Origin: Draconibacterium orientale
GTDB taxonomy: Bacteria; Bacteroidota; Bacteroidia; Bacteroidales; JAADGE01
Length of the DNA stretch: 48,474 nt
Reading direction: 5' to 3'
NCBI GenBank assembly: GCA_020721645.1
Contig: DYMH01000007.1
Coordinates: 1 to 48,474, forward strand
Shown: piece after piece, positions 1-8,329 of the stretch
Position numbering within the stretch: position 1 is the stretch's first letter
How the letters are laid out: every line of letters starts with the position of its first letter
Made by a program: the position numbers and the translations under genes
Notes under the pieces: generated by a model
What the model was told of the DNA's origin: nothing
Seen by the model: only the letters and a program-made list of their open reading frames with translations
Database searches by the model: none

Positions 1-2
1 AA

Positions 3-275
3 TCCGATGGATTTGAAATTCAATATGTAGGAAGCGATGTTGATGACGGAAATACCTTCGATATTTATCCAAATCCCGCTTATGATTTTATCAACATACA
101 AGTTCCCGGATACGCCCAAGAAGCAATGATATATGATATTAACGGTAAAAATGTAAAAACCTTAACATTGAACGGATCTCGCGAAATCAACATTCAAGAT
201 TTGCCGGCAGGTATTTACACTCTCCGAGTTTCTGACGAGGGGAAATTGGTCTCGAAACGATTTATCAAAAAATAA
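3..275 (+). CDS. C-terminal fragment of a T9SS-secreted protein (type A sorting domain)
   Basis: Open from the left edge of the window, so only the last 90 residues are visible. They form a typical type A sorting domain: an FDIYPNPAYDFINIQV opening, a short central DINGK turn, then LPAGIYTLRV and a basic KRFIKK tail. In the Bacteroidota this domain sends a protein through the type IX secretion system to the cell surface, where the domain is cut off. Nothing can be said about the function of the missing N-terminal part. A strong hairpin terminator follows 20 bases after the stop codon. Confidence 0.85.
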   Translation, partial: SDGFEIQYVGSDVDDGNTFDIYPNPAYDFINIQVPGYAQEAMIYDINGKNVKTLTLNGSREINIQDLPAGIYTLRVSDEGKLVSKRFIKK

Positions 276-295
276 TTTTTATGTCTCAATAAAAG

Positions 296-327
296 AAAAA
301 CCTCATTTCTGAGGTTTTTCTTTTTTC
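296..327 (+). terminator. Intrinsic terminator after the T9SS cargo gene
   Basis: Perfect 10-bp stem AAAAACCTCA / TGAGGTTTTT (296-305 with 310-319) and a 4-base loop, followed by a T-rich run. It lies directly after the stop of the upstream + strand gene. Confidence 0.85.
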
Positions 328-360
328 ATAGAAAACGATTCAACTTAACGCAGAAATGTA

Positions 361-978
361 TTAAAAAATGGTATTTAAACCTTGATTTGTATTGAAATTA
401 ACAGTCTGTATTCCAAATTGTGAGGCTGCTTTTCGATTTTCTTCCAAATCGTCAATGAACAAACATTCACCGGCGTTCAATTGGTTTTCATGCAACACTT
501 TTTGAAAAATATCAGGTTTTGGTTTTCGCATACCGATTTCGTGTGAAAAATAGGATTTCTCGAATAAAGATCGCAATTCAAATCCGAATTGCCGGCGAAA
601 TACTATAATATAAAAATCGTAGTGTATTTTATTGGTATTACTGAGCAGAAAAACACGATATGTTTTCGACAATTTTTGAATGATTTCGATATTTTCTTTC
701 GGATAATCCAATAACATGGCATTCCAAGCATTATCAAAAACAGGAAATGAGACCGGAATTTGACATTTTGAAATTATATCATCTCGAAATTCATCATCTG
801 AAATTATTCCGATTTCATAATCGGTGAACAGTTTGGAATCTTTGAGTTTTCCTGTCGATTCATCAACATTGGTGTATTTCAGCTCCCTAAATGCTCTAAT
901 TGTGCGGTCTGTATCCAAATTCAACACGACACCGCCGAAATCTAAAATTATATTTTTAATACCTTTTGAATTTAACAT
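361..978 (-). CDS. HAD-superfamily phosphatase (YihX-like subfamily)
   Basis: Haloacid dehalogenase-type hydrolase, 205 residues from the start chosen here. Motif I is LDFGGVVLNLD near the N-terminus, with the nucleophilic Asp. Motif II is LLSNTNKIH, motif III GMRKPKPDIF with the Lys, and motif IV LFIDDLEEN with the acidic pair. The Gly-Gly after the first Asp of motif I is the form seen in YihX-type sugar-phosphate phosphatases, so a small phosphorylated metabolite is the likely substrate, but the substrate cannot be read from sequence. An in-frame start 15 codons further upstream is possible. I prefer the ATG at 978 because it gives the usual short N-terminus ahead of motif I and leaves room for the divergent tRNA promoter. 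Confidence 0.85.
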   Translation of the reverse strand: MLNSKGIKNIILDFGGVVLNLDTDRTIRAFRELKYTNVDESTGKLKDSKLFTDYEIGIISDDEFRDDIISKCQIPVSFPVFDNAWNAMLLDYPKENIEIIQKLSKTYRVFLLSNTNKIHYDFYIIVFRRQFGFELRSLFEKSYFSHEIGMRKPKPDIFQKVLHENQLNAGECLFIDDLEENRKAASQFGIQTVNFNTNQGLNTIF

Positions 979-988
979 GAAAATAGTT

Positions 989-1018
989 TTTGTAATTTTA
1001 AAAGAATTTGTAATTTTG
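989..1018 (+). promoter_or_regulatory. Bacteroidota-type promoter for the tRNA gene
   Basis: TTTG at 989-992, 18 bases, then TAATTTTG at 1011-1018. This fits the phylum's -33 (TTTG) and -7 (TAnnTTTG) pattern, with the tRNA beginning 22 bases downstream. Confidence 0.6.
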
Positions 1019-1020
1019 CT

Positions 1021-1038
1021 CACCCGAAAAAACGGGTG
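1021..1038 (+). other. Small hairpin in the tRNA leader
   Basis: Perfect 6-bp stem CACCCG / CGGGTG around a loop of six A residues, ending two bases before the mature tRNA 5' end. It lies between the -7 box and the tRNA. It could be a 5' leader structure for RNase P processing or chance. Confidence 0.4.
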
Positions 1039-1040
1039 TC

Positions 1041-1114
1041 GGGCCTATAGCTCAGTTGGTCAGAGCACTTGACTCATAATCAAGGGGTCCCTGGTTCAAG
1101 CCCAGGTGGGCCCA
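1041..1114 (+). tRNA. tRNA with anticodon CAT (tRNA-Ile2 favoured, elongator Met possible)
   Basis: A 74-base cloverleaf. The acceptor stem is GGGCCTA / TGGGCCC. The D arm is GCTC/GAGC. The anticodon stem is CTTGA/TCAAG around loop CTCATAA, and the T arm is CCTGG/CCAGG with TTCAAGC. The discriminator base is A and CCA is not encoded. Anticodon CAT can be Met, or Ile when the C is modified to lysidine by TilS. The C-G pairs at acceptor positions 4 and 5 and the GA at the base of the anticodon stem resemble E. coli tRNA-Ile2 more than elongator tRNA-Met, so I favour Ile2. It is not an initiator: the acceptor stem is fully paired at position 1-72. Confidence 0.9.
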
Positions 1115-1137
1115 CGGTTTTGTTTTCATTAACGGTT

Positions 1138-1175
1138 GAATACTCTGCAATTCTCTTGCAGGGTATTCTTTCTTT
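1138..1175 (+). terminator. Terminator after the tRNA gene
   Basis: A 12-bp stem (1138-1149 with 1157-1168, one G-T pair) is followed by TTTCTTT on the + strand. It sits between the tRNA and the converging dnaG, whose stop codon begins at 1176 on the minus strand. Confidence 0.75.
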
Positions 1176-3108
1176 ATAAGATAATCCGTTCGCCGGCATC
1201 TGTTTTCAGAAGAACTTTCACTTCATCGAGTTTTACTTTTTGAGTGAATAGTTCAATGAAACGTTCCGAATTATCTGCATTAGTTGCCGAAATATCTGCA
1301 TCAATATCTGCAATCATCAATTCTAATATTTTAAATTTAAAGCGAACAATTGCTTCCGGAATACTTTCGTGAAGTCGTTCTTCAATCGGTTTTTCGCCGC
1401 CGCCGCGTTTTTTCCATAACTTGCTCAGTTCGTAACCCGGACTGATAATTTCTGCCGTAATCGACCGGATTTCAGGGTTTTGATGATGTAAAAAATAATT
1501 AGTATCCGGAACTTCGTTTATTACAAGGAATTTTTCAAAATCCTCAAAAATTTGTTTGTATATCAAATTCTGAAAATCCAACTCTTCGTTCTGAATTTCG
1601 GAAATGATATATTCTGCCGCTTTTGTTGCCGTTTCGCTTGTATTTTCGGAATCTAATTTCATCTTACCGAAATTCAAAAGAAAATACAAAACTTCGCGTT
1701 CGTTTGCCTCCGAATAAATGCCTTGTACGAATGCCGGAATATGTGCTGTTGTTTTTATATTTGTATTCGTGGTTTCATATCTTTTCGATTGATCGTGTCC
1801 GGTGTTTTGGAGTACTTTTTTACGGACTTCATCATACAGAATTTCTTCTTTTATTTTCAGCAAAGTACTGCATTCTTTGATATATTCGGCACGAAGGATA
1901 CGGTCGGGGATTATGGAAACAGATTGCATGACATTGGTAACCAATTGTGCACGCTTAATCGGGTCGTTTTCAGCTTCATGCATGAGCAATTCGGTTTTAA
2001 AACGAATGAAATTTTGCTCGTGTTTTTTGATATAGTTGTGAAATTCTTCGGCTGTCGATTTACGTGAAAACGAATCCGGGTCTTCTCCATCTGGCAATAA
2101 AACCACACGAACATTCATTTCCTGTGCCAATACAATGTCGATACCTCTGAGCGAAGCCTTAATTCCGGCAGCATCGCCGTCGTAGAGAATTGTCAGATTG
2201 TTTGTGAAGCGTTTTACGAGTTTTACCTGATTTTCGGTGAGTGCCGTTCCCGATGAAGCCACCACGTTTTCGATGCCGGTTTGGTGCATCGAAATCACAT
2301 CGGTATAGCCTTCGACCATGTAGCATTTATCGAGCTTTACAATGTCTTTTTTGGCTTGAAAAATACCGTACAAAATATCCGATTTGTGATACAAATCCGA
2401 TTCCGGCGAATTGAGATATTTGGCAGTGTTTTTGTCGGTTCGCAATATTCTGCCACCAAAAGCTACTGTTTTTCCCGATAGTGAAAGAATTGGAAACATA
2501 ACACGCCCTGCAAAACGGTCAAATTCATAACCATCTTCTTTTAAAATACTTAACCCGAGTTTTTGCAGATATAGTGCCTTGTATCCTTGTTTTTTTGCGG
2601 CTTGTGTAATGGCATCGCGTTGTTGCGGACTCCAACCGAGTTCAAATTTCTTGATAATATCTTCCCTAAAACCGCGTTCGCGAAAATAAGAAAGTCCGAT
2701 ACTTTTGCCTTCATCGGTATGGTAAAGCGAAGTGATAAAGAATTTTTTTGCAAATTCATTGACAATATAAAGACTTTCACGTTCTTTTAATTCCTGAGAC
2801 ACCTCTTCCGACACTGCTTGTTCGGGAACATTGATATTGTATTTTTTTCCGAGATATTTAATTGCTTCCGGATACGAAATTTTTTCGTGCTCCATGATGA
2901 ATTTAGCCGAATCGCCAGATGCACCGCAACCAAAACAGTGATAAATTCCCTTGGCAGGTGATACTACGAACGATGGCGTTTTTTCGTTGTGAAAAGGACA
3001 GTTTCCTTTATAGTTGACTCCGGCTCGTTTCAGACTGACGAAATCCTGTATAACTTCCTCTATTCGAGCTGTTTCTTTTATTTGTTGTATTGTGTGCGGG
3101 TCTATCAC
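1174..3108 (-). CDS. dnaG: DNA primase
   Basis: DnaG makes the RNA primers for lagging-strand DNA synthesis. The 644 residues show the CHC2 zinc-binding domain (C37, H40, C58, C61, with CPFHNEKTPSF and YHCFGCGASGD). After it come the catalytic core and the Toprim domain, with E266 in MVEGYTD and the metal-binding YDGDAAG at 309-315. A less conserved C-terminal domain expected to bind the DnaB helicase ends the protein. The start codon is GTG, which gives the usual MID opening. A TACCTTTG box lies 52 bases upstream on the same strand, so the gene is probably transcribed on its own and not as part of the glycosyltransferase operon behind it. Confidence 0.97.
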   Translation of the reverse strand: MIDPHTIQQIKETARIEEVIQDFVSLKRAGVNYKGNCPFHNEKTPSFVVSPAKGIYHCFGCGASGDSAKFIMEHEKISYPEAIKYLGKKYNINVPEQAVSEEVSQELKERESLYIVNEFAKKFFITSLYHTDEGKSIGLSYFRERGFREDIIKKFELGWSPQQRDAITQAAKKQGYKALYLQKLGLSILKEDGYEFDRFAGRVMFPILSLSGKTVAFGGRILRTDKNTAKYLNSPESDLYHKSDILYGIFQAKKDIVKLDKCYMVEGYTDVISMHQTGIENVVASSGTALTENQVKLVKRFTNNLTILYDGDAAGIKASLRGIDIVLAQEMNVRVVLLPDGEDPDSFSRKSTAEEFHNYIKKHEQNFIRFKTELLMHEAENDPIKRAQLVTNVMQSVSIIPDRILRAEYIKECSTLLKIKEEILYDEVRKKVLQNTGHDQSKRYETTNTNIKTTAHIPAFVQGIYSEANEREVLYFLLNFGKMKLDSENTSETATKAAEYIISEIQNEELDFQNLIYKQIFEDFEKFLVINEVPDTNYFLHHQNPEIRSITAEIISPGYELSKLWKKRGGGEKPIEERLHESIPEAIVRFKFKILELMIADIDADISATNADNSERFIELFTQKVKLDEVKVLLKTDAGERIIL

Positions 3109-3159
3109 AATGAGTACAGATTATTGTTTTGTATGTCGATTCTGAATGTTTCGGAAATA

Positions 3160-3167
3160 CAAAGGTA
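3160..3167 (-). promoter_or_regulatory. -7 promoter box for dnaG
   Basis: TACCTTTG on the minus strand, in the 61-base gap between the GT2 stop and the dnaG start. It matches TAnnTTTG. No clear -33 element is seen, so the call rests on the -7 box alone. Confidence 0.45.
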
Positions 3168-3169
3168 GT

Positions 3170-3919
3170 TTATTTGCGTTTAAAGAGTTGCGGAATTTTA
3201 CGAAGATTTTTCAACAATACAGTAGTAATTCCGCCAACATGGTTCAGCTTCAAGGCTCGATAGTCTTCTTTCATTTTCAAGATGATATTTTTCACACTTC
3301 TGTTGCTTGCTCCGCCGGTTCGCATTTTTATCAGTACTTTGGGCAAATAACATGTCGATATTCGGGCTTTGCCGAAAAATCGTAATATACTTTCGTAGTC
3401 GGCAGCAATTTTAAAATCGGTATTAAAAAACCCGTATTTTAAATAGATATCGCGTTTGATAAAAGTTGCAGGATGCGGCGGCATCCATCCATTTCTCAAT
3501 TTATTTTGTGTGAATAGTCCGGACTCCCAATGGCGAACAATTTTGTCGGGATTTACTGCCCAAACATAGTCCAAATCGCCGTAAACGGAATCTGTTTTTT
3601 TCTCCTCAAAAGTTTTTAAAACATTTTCAACAACAAATTCATCGGCAAAAAAATCATCGGCATGCAGAAATGCAATGATGTCGGAGCTTGAGGCATTTAT
3701 GCCTTTATTGAGTGCATCGTAAATGCCCGAATCGGCTTCGTGAATGATTTTTGTGATGTGTTCGGAATATTTTTCGATGATTTCAAACGTTCCGTCGCTC
3801 GAATTACCATCGACAATAATGTATTCGATATTCTCATAACTTTGTGAAAGTACCGATTTCAGTGTTGTTTCAATTGTCGAAACATTATTGAAAGAGGCTG
3901 TGATGATGCTGATTTTCAT
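3170..3919 (-). CDS. Glycosyltransferase family 2 (WcaA-like)
   Basis: A soluble inverting GT-A enzyme of 249 residues expected to add one sugar in a surface-polysaccharide repeat. The N-terminus has the family's nucleotide-sugar fold: SIITASFNN, then IIVDGNSSDGT, then YDALNKGI and the FLHADD metal-binding acidic motif, with YGDLDYV further on. There are no membrane segments. Its start codon overlaps the stop of the acetyltransferase by four bases (ATGA), so the two are translationally coupled. It is the last gene of a three-gene operon (GT4, acetyltransferase, GT2). Donor and acceptor sugars are not predictable. Confidence 0.9.
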   Translation of the reverse strand: MKISIITASFNNVSTIETTLKSVLSQSYENIEYIIVDGNSSDGTFEIIEKYSEHITKIIHEADSGIYDALNKGINASSSDIIAFLHADDFFADEFVVENVLKTFEEKKTDSVYGDLDYVWAVNPDKIVRHWESGLFTQNKLRNGWMPPHPATFIKRDIYLKYGFFNTDFKIAADYESILRFFGKARISTCYLPKVLIKMRTGGASNRSVKNIILKMKEDYRALKLNHVGGITTVLLKNLRKIPQLFKRK

Positions 3920-4473
3920 TGTTCGCTTATTTCGCGGATTTTGATTTTTTCGGCAGGATTTCCGCGGTAAATTCCAAAACTTTCCATGTCTTTTGAAGCA
4001 ACAGAATTAACCGACAAAACGGAATGTGAGCCACAAACGACATTTCCCGTAACAATACTTTTGGCACCTATCCAAACGCCGTCTTCGACTGTTATTTTTC
4101 CGATGATTAAATCGAAATTCGGTTTTTTATAATCATGATTACCGCATAGGAGCAAAGCACCCTGAGAAATACAGCAATTTGCCCCAATTTCTACATTTTC
4201 CAAATTATCAATCCAAACATTTTCGCCTATCCACGAATAATCGCCGATTGCAAGTCGCCACGGATATTTAATGTTTATCGAAGGTTTAATAATAACGCCT
4301 TTCCCGATTTTTGCTCCGAAAATTTTTAGTAAAAATATTTTAAATTTTACTAACGGAAAAGCCCGATTTTGAAACACTGTCGCATTCACAAGAAACCAAG
4401 CTGTACGCTTCATAACGCCGGCTCCGGATTTGTACCACGAATTGTTGAATTTGGAAAGGTCGGTTTCAGGCAT
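3916..4473 (-). CDS. WcaF-like sugar O-acetyltransferase (left-handed beta helix)
   Basis: A 185-residue acyltransferase of the hexapeptide-repeat class that would acetylate a polysaccharide building block from acetyl-CoA. Visible features are an N-terminal NNSWYKSG stretch typical of colanic-acid WcaF proteins, then a run of hexapeptide turns (IGKGVII, IGDYSWIGENVWI, IGANCCI). The catalytic loop His is in CGNHDYKKPNF, followed by VEDGVWIGAKSIV and a closing GNPAEKIK. It overlaps the upstream GT4 by eight bases and the downstream GT2 by four, which fits stoichiometric production of the three enzymes. Confidence 0.88.
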   Translation of the reverse strand: MPETDLSKFNNSWYKSGAGVMKRTAWFLVNATVFQNRAFPLVKFKIFLLKIFGAKIGKGVIIKPSINIKYPWRLAIGDYSWIGENVWIDNLENVEIGANCCISQGALLLCGNHDYKKPNFDLIIGKITVEDGVWIGAKSIVTGNVVCGSHSVLSVNSVASKDMESFGIYRGNPAEKIKIREISEQ

Positions 4474-5608
4474 TTAAAAATAATTGTTTGGTAAGTTCAA
4501 CGTTTTCAGGATTTTGTGTTGTTTTTTTTGCAAATTCAAAAGCATTATCCGAAAGCATATTATATTCTTCTTGCCCCATTTCGGCACAATTTTCGAGTAC
4601 TTTAACAAATTTTTTAACATCGGAAAGTGCAATGTCCCAACCGATTCGTTTTTCTTCCAAATTTCGCCAAGGTGTTTGATCGCTGATAAGGACAGGGCAG
4701 CCGGCAGACAAGGCTTCGATAATGGAATGACCGAAGTTTTCATGGGAAGTCGGCAAAAAGAACAAGTGATACTGCTTTAATGTTTCATCTATTTTATTGT
4801 GGTTTATATCGCCTAAAAAAGAAACTTTTACATGGTCTGAAAGCTGTTTTACTTGTTCTTGGCAAAGCTTATAGTATTCAGAATCTTCAATTGGACCATA
4901 AATATCAAAGACATAATAATAATTAGACCCTATTTTAGTGAGAATTTTAATTGCCTGTTTTAAATTCTTTTTTTGTGATATTCTGGATATAAAAATAATT
5001 TTTAATTTATTTTTTTCCTTTAACCTCATAGTATTTGCTTTGGGTGCTTTACTCAAATTTGGAGCAACTTTAATCAAACTTTTACGGAAATACTTAAGAA
5101 TATCATATTTTTCATCAACAGTTGTCGCATGCCAAATAATATTTTTATAAATATTAAAATGTTTGGCAAATAACAGAAATGTTGTTTTTTTGTATTTTTT
5201 AATATTTATCGCACCGGCACCAAACATTCCGCGAGGTGCGAGTATTTGTTTAGCAGAAAAGTTGTTTTTCCGTATAATTCTAATCGGCAGAAAAGTAAAT
5301 TTTATAGAAAAAACACTGTTATAATATGCTATATCAAAGTCGATTTTTTCCAATATTTGTTTTAAAAATAATGAATTTTGATTTTCAGGACTTATATAGA
5401 TTATCCGAAAAGTGTCTTTTTGAACGAAAACATTTAATTCGATATTGTAAGGTTTGGTATCACCCAAATCCCTATCCGATGTGATTACAGTAAAATCAAA
5501 GAATTGATGTGTATTATCAATAATATTCGCAACACTCCGAATTGGTCCTCCGGCTTTGTAACCCGGTGTAAACCAATCGATAAAAATGAGTATTTTTTTT
5601 TTCGGCAC
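4466..5608 (-). CDS. Glycosyltransferase family 4 (GT-B fold)
   Basis: A retaining GT-B glycosyltransferase, 380 residues. The N-terminal acceptor domain begins KILIFIDWFTPGYKAGGP, with the glycine-rich acceptor loop. The C-terminal donor domain has FISRISQKKNL, FLGDINHNKI and the E-x7-E element in SHENFGHSIIEALSAGCPV. The start is GTG, 15 bases downstream of a well-placed promoter. It heads the operon with the acetyltransferase and GT2. The central part (about 4880-5400) is far more AT-rich than the two ends, as if this segment had a different history. Confidence 0.9.
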   Translation of the reverse strand: MPKKKILIFIDWFTPGYKAGGPIRSVANIIDNTHQFFDFTVITSDRDLGDTKPYNIELNVFVQKDTFRIIYISPENQNSLFLKQILEKIDFDIAYYNSVFSIKFTFLPIRIIRKNNFSAKQILAPRGMFGAGAINIKKYKKTTFLLFAKHFNIYKNIIWHATTVDEKYDILKYFRKSLIKVAPNLSKAPKANTMRLKEKNKLKIIFISRISQKKNLKQAIKILTKIGSNYYYVFDIYGPIEDSEYYKLCQEQVKQLSDHVKVSFLGDINHNKIDETLKQYHLFFLPTSHENFGHSIIEALSAGCPVLISDQTPWRNLEEKRIGWDIALSDVKKFVKVLENCAEMGQEEYNMLSDNAFEFAKKTTQNPENVELTKQLFLNA

Positions 5609-5623
5609 AGGTTCTGTTTTTTA

Positions 5624-5655
5624 CAAAAGTATGGAAATCGAATGTGTAAAGCAAA
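5624..5655 (-). promoter_or_regulatory. Promoter of the glycosyltransferase operon
   Basis: On the minus strand, TTTG at 5655-5652, exactly 20 bases, then TACTTTTG at 5631-5624. This is one of the best -33/-7 pairs in the window. The -33 element overlaps the edge of the terminator of the gene behind it. Confidence 0.65.
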
Positions 5656-5656
5656 A

Positions 5657-5680
5657 AAAAGGCTGCAAAAACAGCCTTTT
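5657..5680 (-). terminator. Terminator of the secreted-protein/lipoprotein operon
   Basis: A 9-bp stem AAAAGGCTG / CAGCCTTTT (5657-5665 with 5672-5680). Read on the minus strand it is followed by a run of T, just past the stop of the gene at 5699. Confidence 0.8.
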
Positions 5681-5698
5681 CGTTTAGATTGTGTCGTA

Positions 5699-6253
5699 TT
5701 AAAAATTTCCGCCGACCGCTGCCTTATCCATAACGATAACGGTGATACAACCTCTTTCCTTTTTTTCGGGCATTTTATAGTTCGGGTTATTTACATCGGT
5801 TTCGACCGGAAGTGGTTTGATGTCGATAATTATTTTTAAATTTGTTGAAGATTCGGGAAAAAAATCAAAATATGGGTGAAACATTTTGCCGTTGTCCACA
5901 TTAAAAATATCGTGTAATACGCAAGTCCCTTCATTATTTGTAGAGCTTTCGCCGGGCAAATCCAGAATTGTTTGATGCGAGCTTTGGTCGATGATTTTAA
6001 AAGTCATTTTATTGTTGAAAACAGGTGCTGCGTAAAACATCAGGCGATAATCTCTGCCTTTGGATAGGGGAACAATAAATTCGTAAGAATTTCCGGTAAG
6101 ACAGGTTGCACTTTTCGACAGGTCGTTGTACGACCACGGTTCTGTTATTCTTTGTTTCTGAAAATCCAAATTAGAAGAGCAACCGGCTTGGGCTTTTGAT
6201 AAGACCGGGAGAATAATAAATGTCAGAAATATCGATAATTTAAAAATTTTCAT
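5699..6253 (-). CDS. Secreted protein of unknown function
   Basis: A 184-residue exported protein. The first 21 residues are a signal peptide (KIFKLSIFLTFIILPVLS then KAQA, a typical Sec cleavage site). The mature part has four cysteines (AGCSS, SATCLTG, EGTCVLHD, RGCITV) that could form two disulfides, and a beta-rich look without recognised motifs. It starts 28 bases after the lipoprotein gene and shares its terminator, so the two are one operon and probably act together in the periplasm or outer membrane. I do not recognise the family. Confidence 0.75.
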   Translation of the reverse strand: MKIFKLSIFLTFIILPVLSKAQAGCSSNLDFQKQRITEPWSYNDLSKSATCLTGNSYEFIVPLSKGRDYRLMFYAAPVFNNKMTFKIIDQSSHQTILDLPGESSTNNEGTCVLHDIFNVDNGKMFHPYFDFFPESSTNLKIIIDIKPLPVETDVNNPNYKMPEKKERGCITVIVMDKAAVGGNF

Positions 6254-6281
6254 AGTTTCTTTATATTTTGGTTTGTAAATA

Positions 6282-7181
6282 TTAAACGTTGTTGCCCGCT
6301 AATTTATTTCTTACAGTGCCGATTGTTTCTTTTAATTTCTCAAATTGTTCTTTACTTATCACTATTTTTGAGCCTCCGCCAACGATATATCCTTTGTTTT
6401 TGGGCTTCGAGTTTCCTGATTCTGTTTTTTCTTCTTTGAGTTGGTCATAAATTGCTTTGATAGGTTGAAGCTCGGCGATAACACTTTTGATATTATCATC
6501 ATTTTTATTTTGATTGAGATACAACATTAAATTTTCAAAGATGAGTTTTTGGTCTGCAACTAATTGAATGGTTTTATTCTCGGGCGAATATTGTCCGACA
6601 ATGTTGGAAACAATATAAAGACTTTCGAGCCAACCGCCGGTCGAAATCAGAGCTAAGGTACTTTTACGTTCATTATCTTCCAAAAACCGAACGATGTCAT
6701 AGTACGTATCGTTGGTAACTTTCATCAAAGAATCTTTATTCTCTTGAATATTGTCGAAGCGATTAACCAAGGATTCGTCAAAAACTGTGGAGATTCCAAT
6801 TTTGTCGCTCAGGTCTCTTACTATTTTCAGGTAGTTTGCTGCTTCGGCGGTTTTAGAAAATGCTGCGGTATAAGCTAAATCTGCCGAATAAATGCCAAAT
6901 CCCAATTCTCTGGATTTTGTATCGATGTATTTATCTGCATTCCCGGGTGCATTTAAAACCTGAGGCGAAAAACTTAATTTCTCGTCGTTCGTAAATGCAA
7001 ACATATCTTTTGGCGAAGGAATCAAATAAAAAGTTAAATTTTCTTCGGTGATAACATCGTTTGAGTCAATGATTGTGTCCGAATTATTTTCACTTCCGTT
7101 TCCACCGCCTTTACATCCGTATATGAAAAAGACTAAGCCGGCGATAATGAAAAATTTACTCAGTGCTGATTTTAGGTTCAT
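6282..7181 (-). CDS. Lipoprotein of unknown function
   Basis: A 299-residue lipoprotein. The signal sequence ends in the lipobox VFFIYGC, and the Cys is followed by a flexible Gly/Asn/Ser stretch (KGGGNGSENN), which in this phylum can act as a surface-export signal. The body is mostly helical and acidic, with NDTYYDIVRFLED and STGGWLESLYIVSNIVGQY as the most distinctive parts. It ends with a KEQFEKLKETIGTVRNKLA helix. It precedes the secreted protein at 5699 in one operon. I have the impression of a conserved Bacteroidota family without a named function, but cannot verify it here. Confidence 0.75.
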   Translation of the reverse strand: MNLKSALSKFFIIAGLVFFIYGCKGGGNGSENNSDTIIDSNDVITEENLTFYLIPSPKDMFAFTNDEKLSFSPQVLNAPGNADKYIDTKSRELGFGIYSADLAYTAAFSKTAEAANYLKIVRDLSDKIGISTVFDESLVNRFDNIQENKDSLMKVTNDTYYDIVRFLEDNERKSTLALISTGGWLESLYIVSNIVGQYSPENKTIQLVADQKLIFENLMLYLNQNKNDDNIKSVIAELQPIKAIYDQLKEEKTESGNSKPKNKGYIVGGGSKIVISKEQFEKLKETIGTVRNKLAGNNV

Positions 7182-7326
7182 GCTCGTTTATTTTGGATTA
7201 ATAATGAAAATTATGAGGTAAAGTTAATATTTTTTTTTTATTTAAGAACATTTGCCTTTTTTTTTTCGCACGTACAAATTCATATTTTTTACATATTCTC
7301 ATTCTGAAAAAGTTGAAAACTCTTTT

Positions 7327-8139
7327 TTATAAAACAGAAAGAAAAGTGTGGATATTCTCTTTGGGTTTTATTCCCAATTTTTTTCGTACGCGATTTCTTT
7401 TTTTGTTTACAGATGTTACATTGATATGAAGTATTGTTGCGATTTCTTTTGTCGATAAACCAATTCTCAAATATGCACAAAGTTTTAACTCTCCTTGGCT
7501 GAATTCGGAAGATTTTTGTTTAAGGGCTCTGAAAAATCGAGGATGCACTTCTTCAAAATACAATTTAAAAGACTCCCATTCCTGACTTTTTGTGAAATTT
7601 TGATTAATCAAGGTCTTGATTTTTTCTAATTCCGGGCATTTTTGAGTATCAACCAAATTGAGTTCGTTTTGTAATTCAATCAACAACTCATCTTTTGCTG
7701 TTAATAGTATTGTTTGAATTGCAATTACTCGTTTATTTTTATCCAATTCCTTTTGCACTTGGCTCAAAAGTTTTTTTGAATCCAAGGGCTCTTCCGATAT
7801 TTTCTTCAGAATGACCAATATTTTTCGTACATTATTGGTTTTAACTAACATATTTACATAAAGCCCGGTACCGTCTTTTCGTACCAATTCAATATTTTTT
7901 ACTTTCGTACTTTTTTTTTCCCATGAATCGCAAATCATCTGAGAATTAAAATTAGAAAACAAAAACTTCAAAGGTTTTGATTTAATTTCCGGCAATTGAT
8001 AGCCACACAATTCACTGCCCTTATCATTAATATCAATAATTTCTTTCTTTTTATTGAGCGTGATAATACATTCATTTGCATATTTTGCAGGAATTGGCAG
8101 AATTTTTTCAATTCGATTTTGTTTGCTTAAATCGTCCAT
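7327..8139 (-). CDS. PAS-domain LuxR-type transcriptional regulator
   Basis: A 270-residue predicted DNA-binding regulator. The N-terminal PAS-like sensor (about residues 18-115) has the ITLNKKKEIIDINDKGSELCGY opening. It is followed by a helical linker (about 120-190) likely to form a coiled coil. The C-terminal LuxR/GerE helix-turn-helix (about 208-265) contains FSQGELKLCAYLRIGLSTKEIATILHINVTSVNKKRNRVRKKLGI. There is no receiver domain and no adjacent kinase. The ligand and targets are unknown. The nearest candidate targets are the lipoprotein/secreted operon transcribed in the same direction just downstream. Confidence 0.82.
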   Translation of the reverse strand: MDDLSKQNRIEKILPIPAKYANECIITLNKKKEIIDINDKGSELCGYQLPEIKSKPLKFLFSNFNSQMICDSWEKKSTKVKNIELVRKDGTGLYVNMLVKTNNVRKILVILKKISEEPLDSKKLLSQVQKELDKNKRVIAIQTILLTAKDELLIELQNELNLVDTQKCPELEKIKTLINQNFTKSQEWESFKLYFEEVHPRFFRALKQKSSEFSQGELKLCAYLRIGLSTKEIATILHINVTSVNKKRNRVRKKLGIKPKENIHTFLSVL

Positions 8140-8329
8140 TATTGTTTGATATTTATGTTCTTTTTGTCATACGGAAGAGTTTTATTTTTGTTCCCACTTT
8201 TTTCTTTATCTGTAAATACTCCCTTTGTTCGATTATACGTATCGTGTTTTCCGATTCTCATGGGATACAACATTGAATAATGCAAAATTGCATTTCCCTT
8301 ATTGAATGAAAACTAAGTAACAAAAAAAA

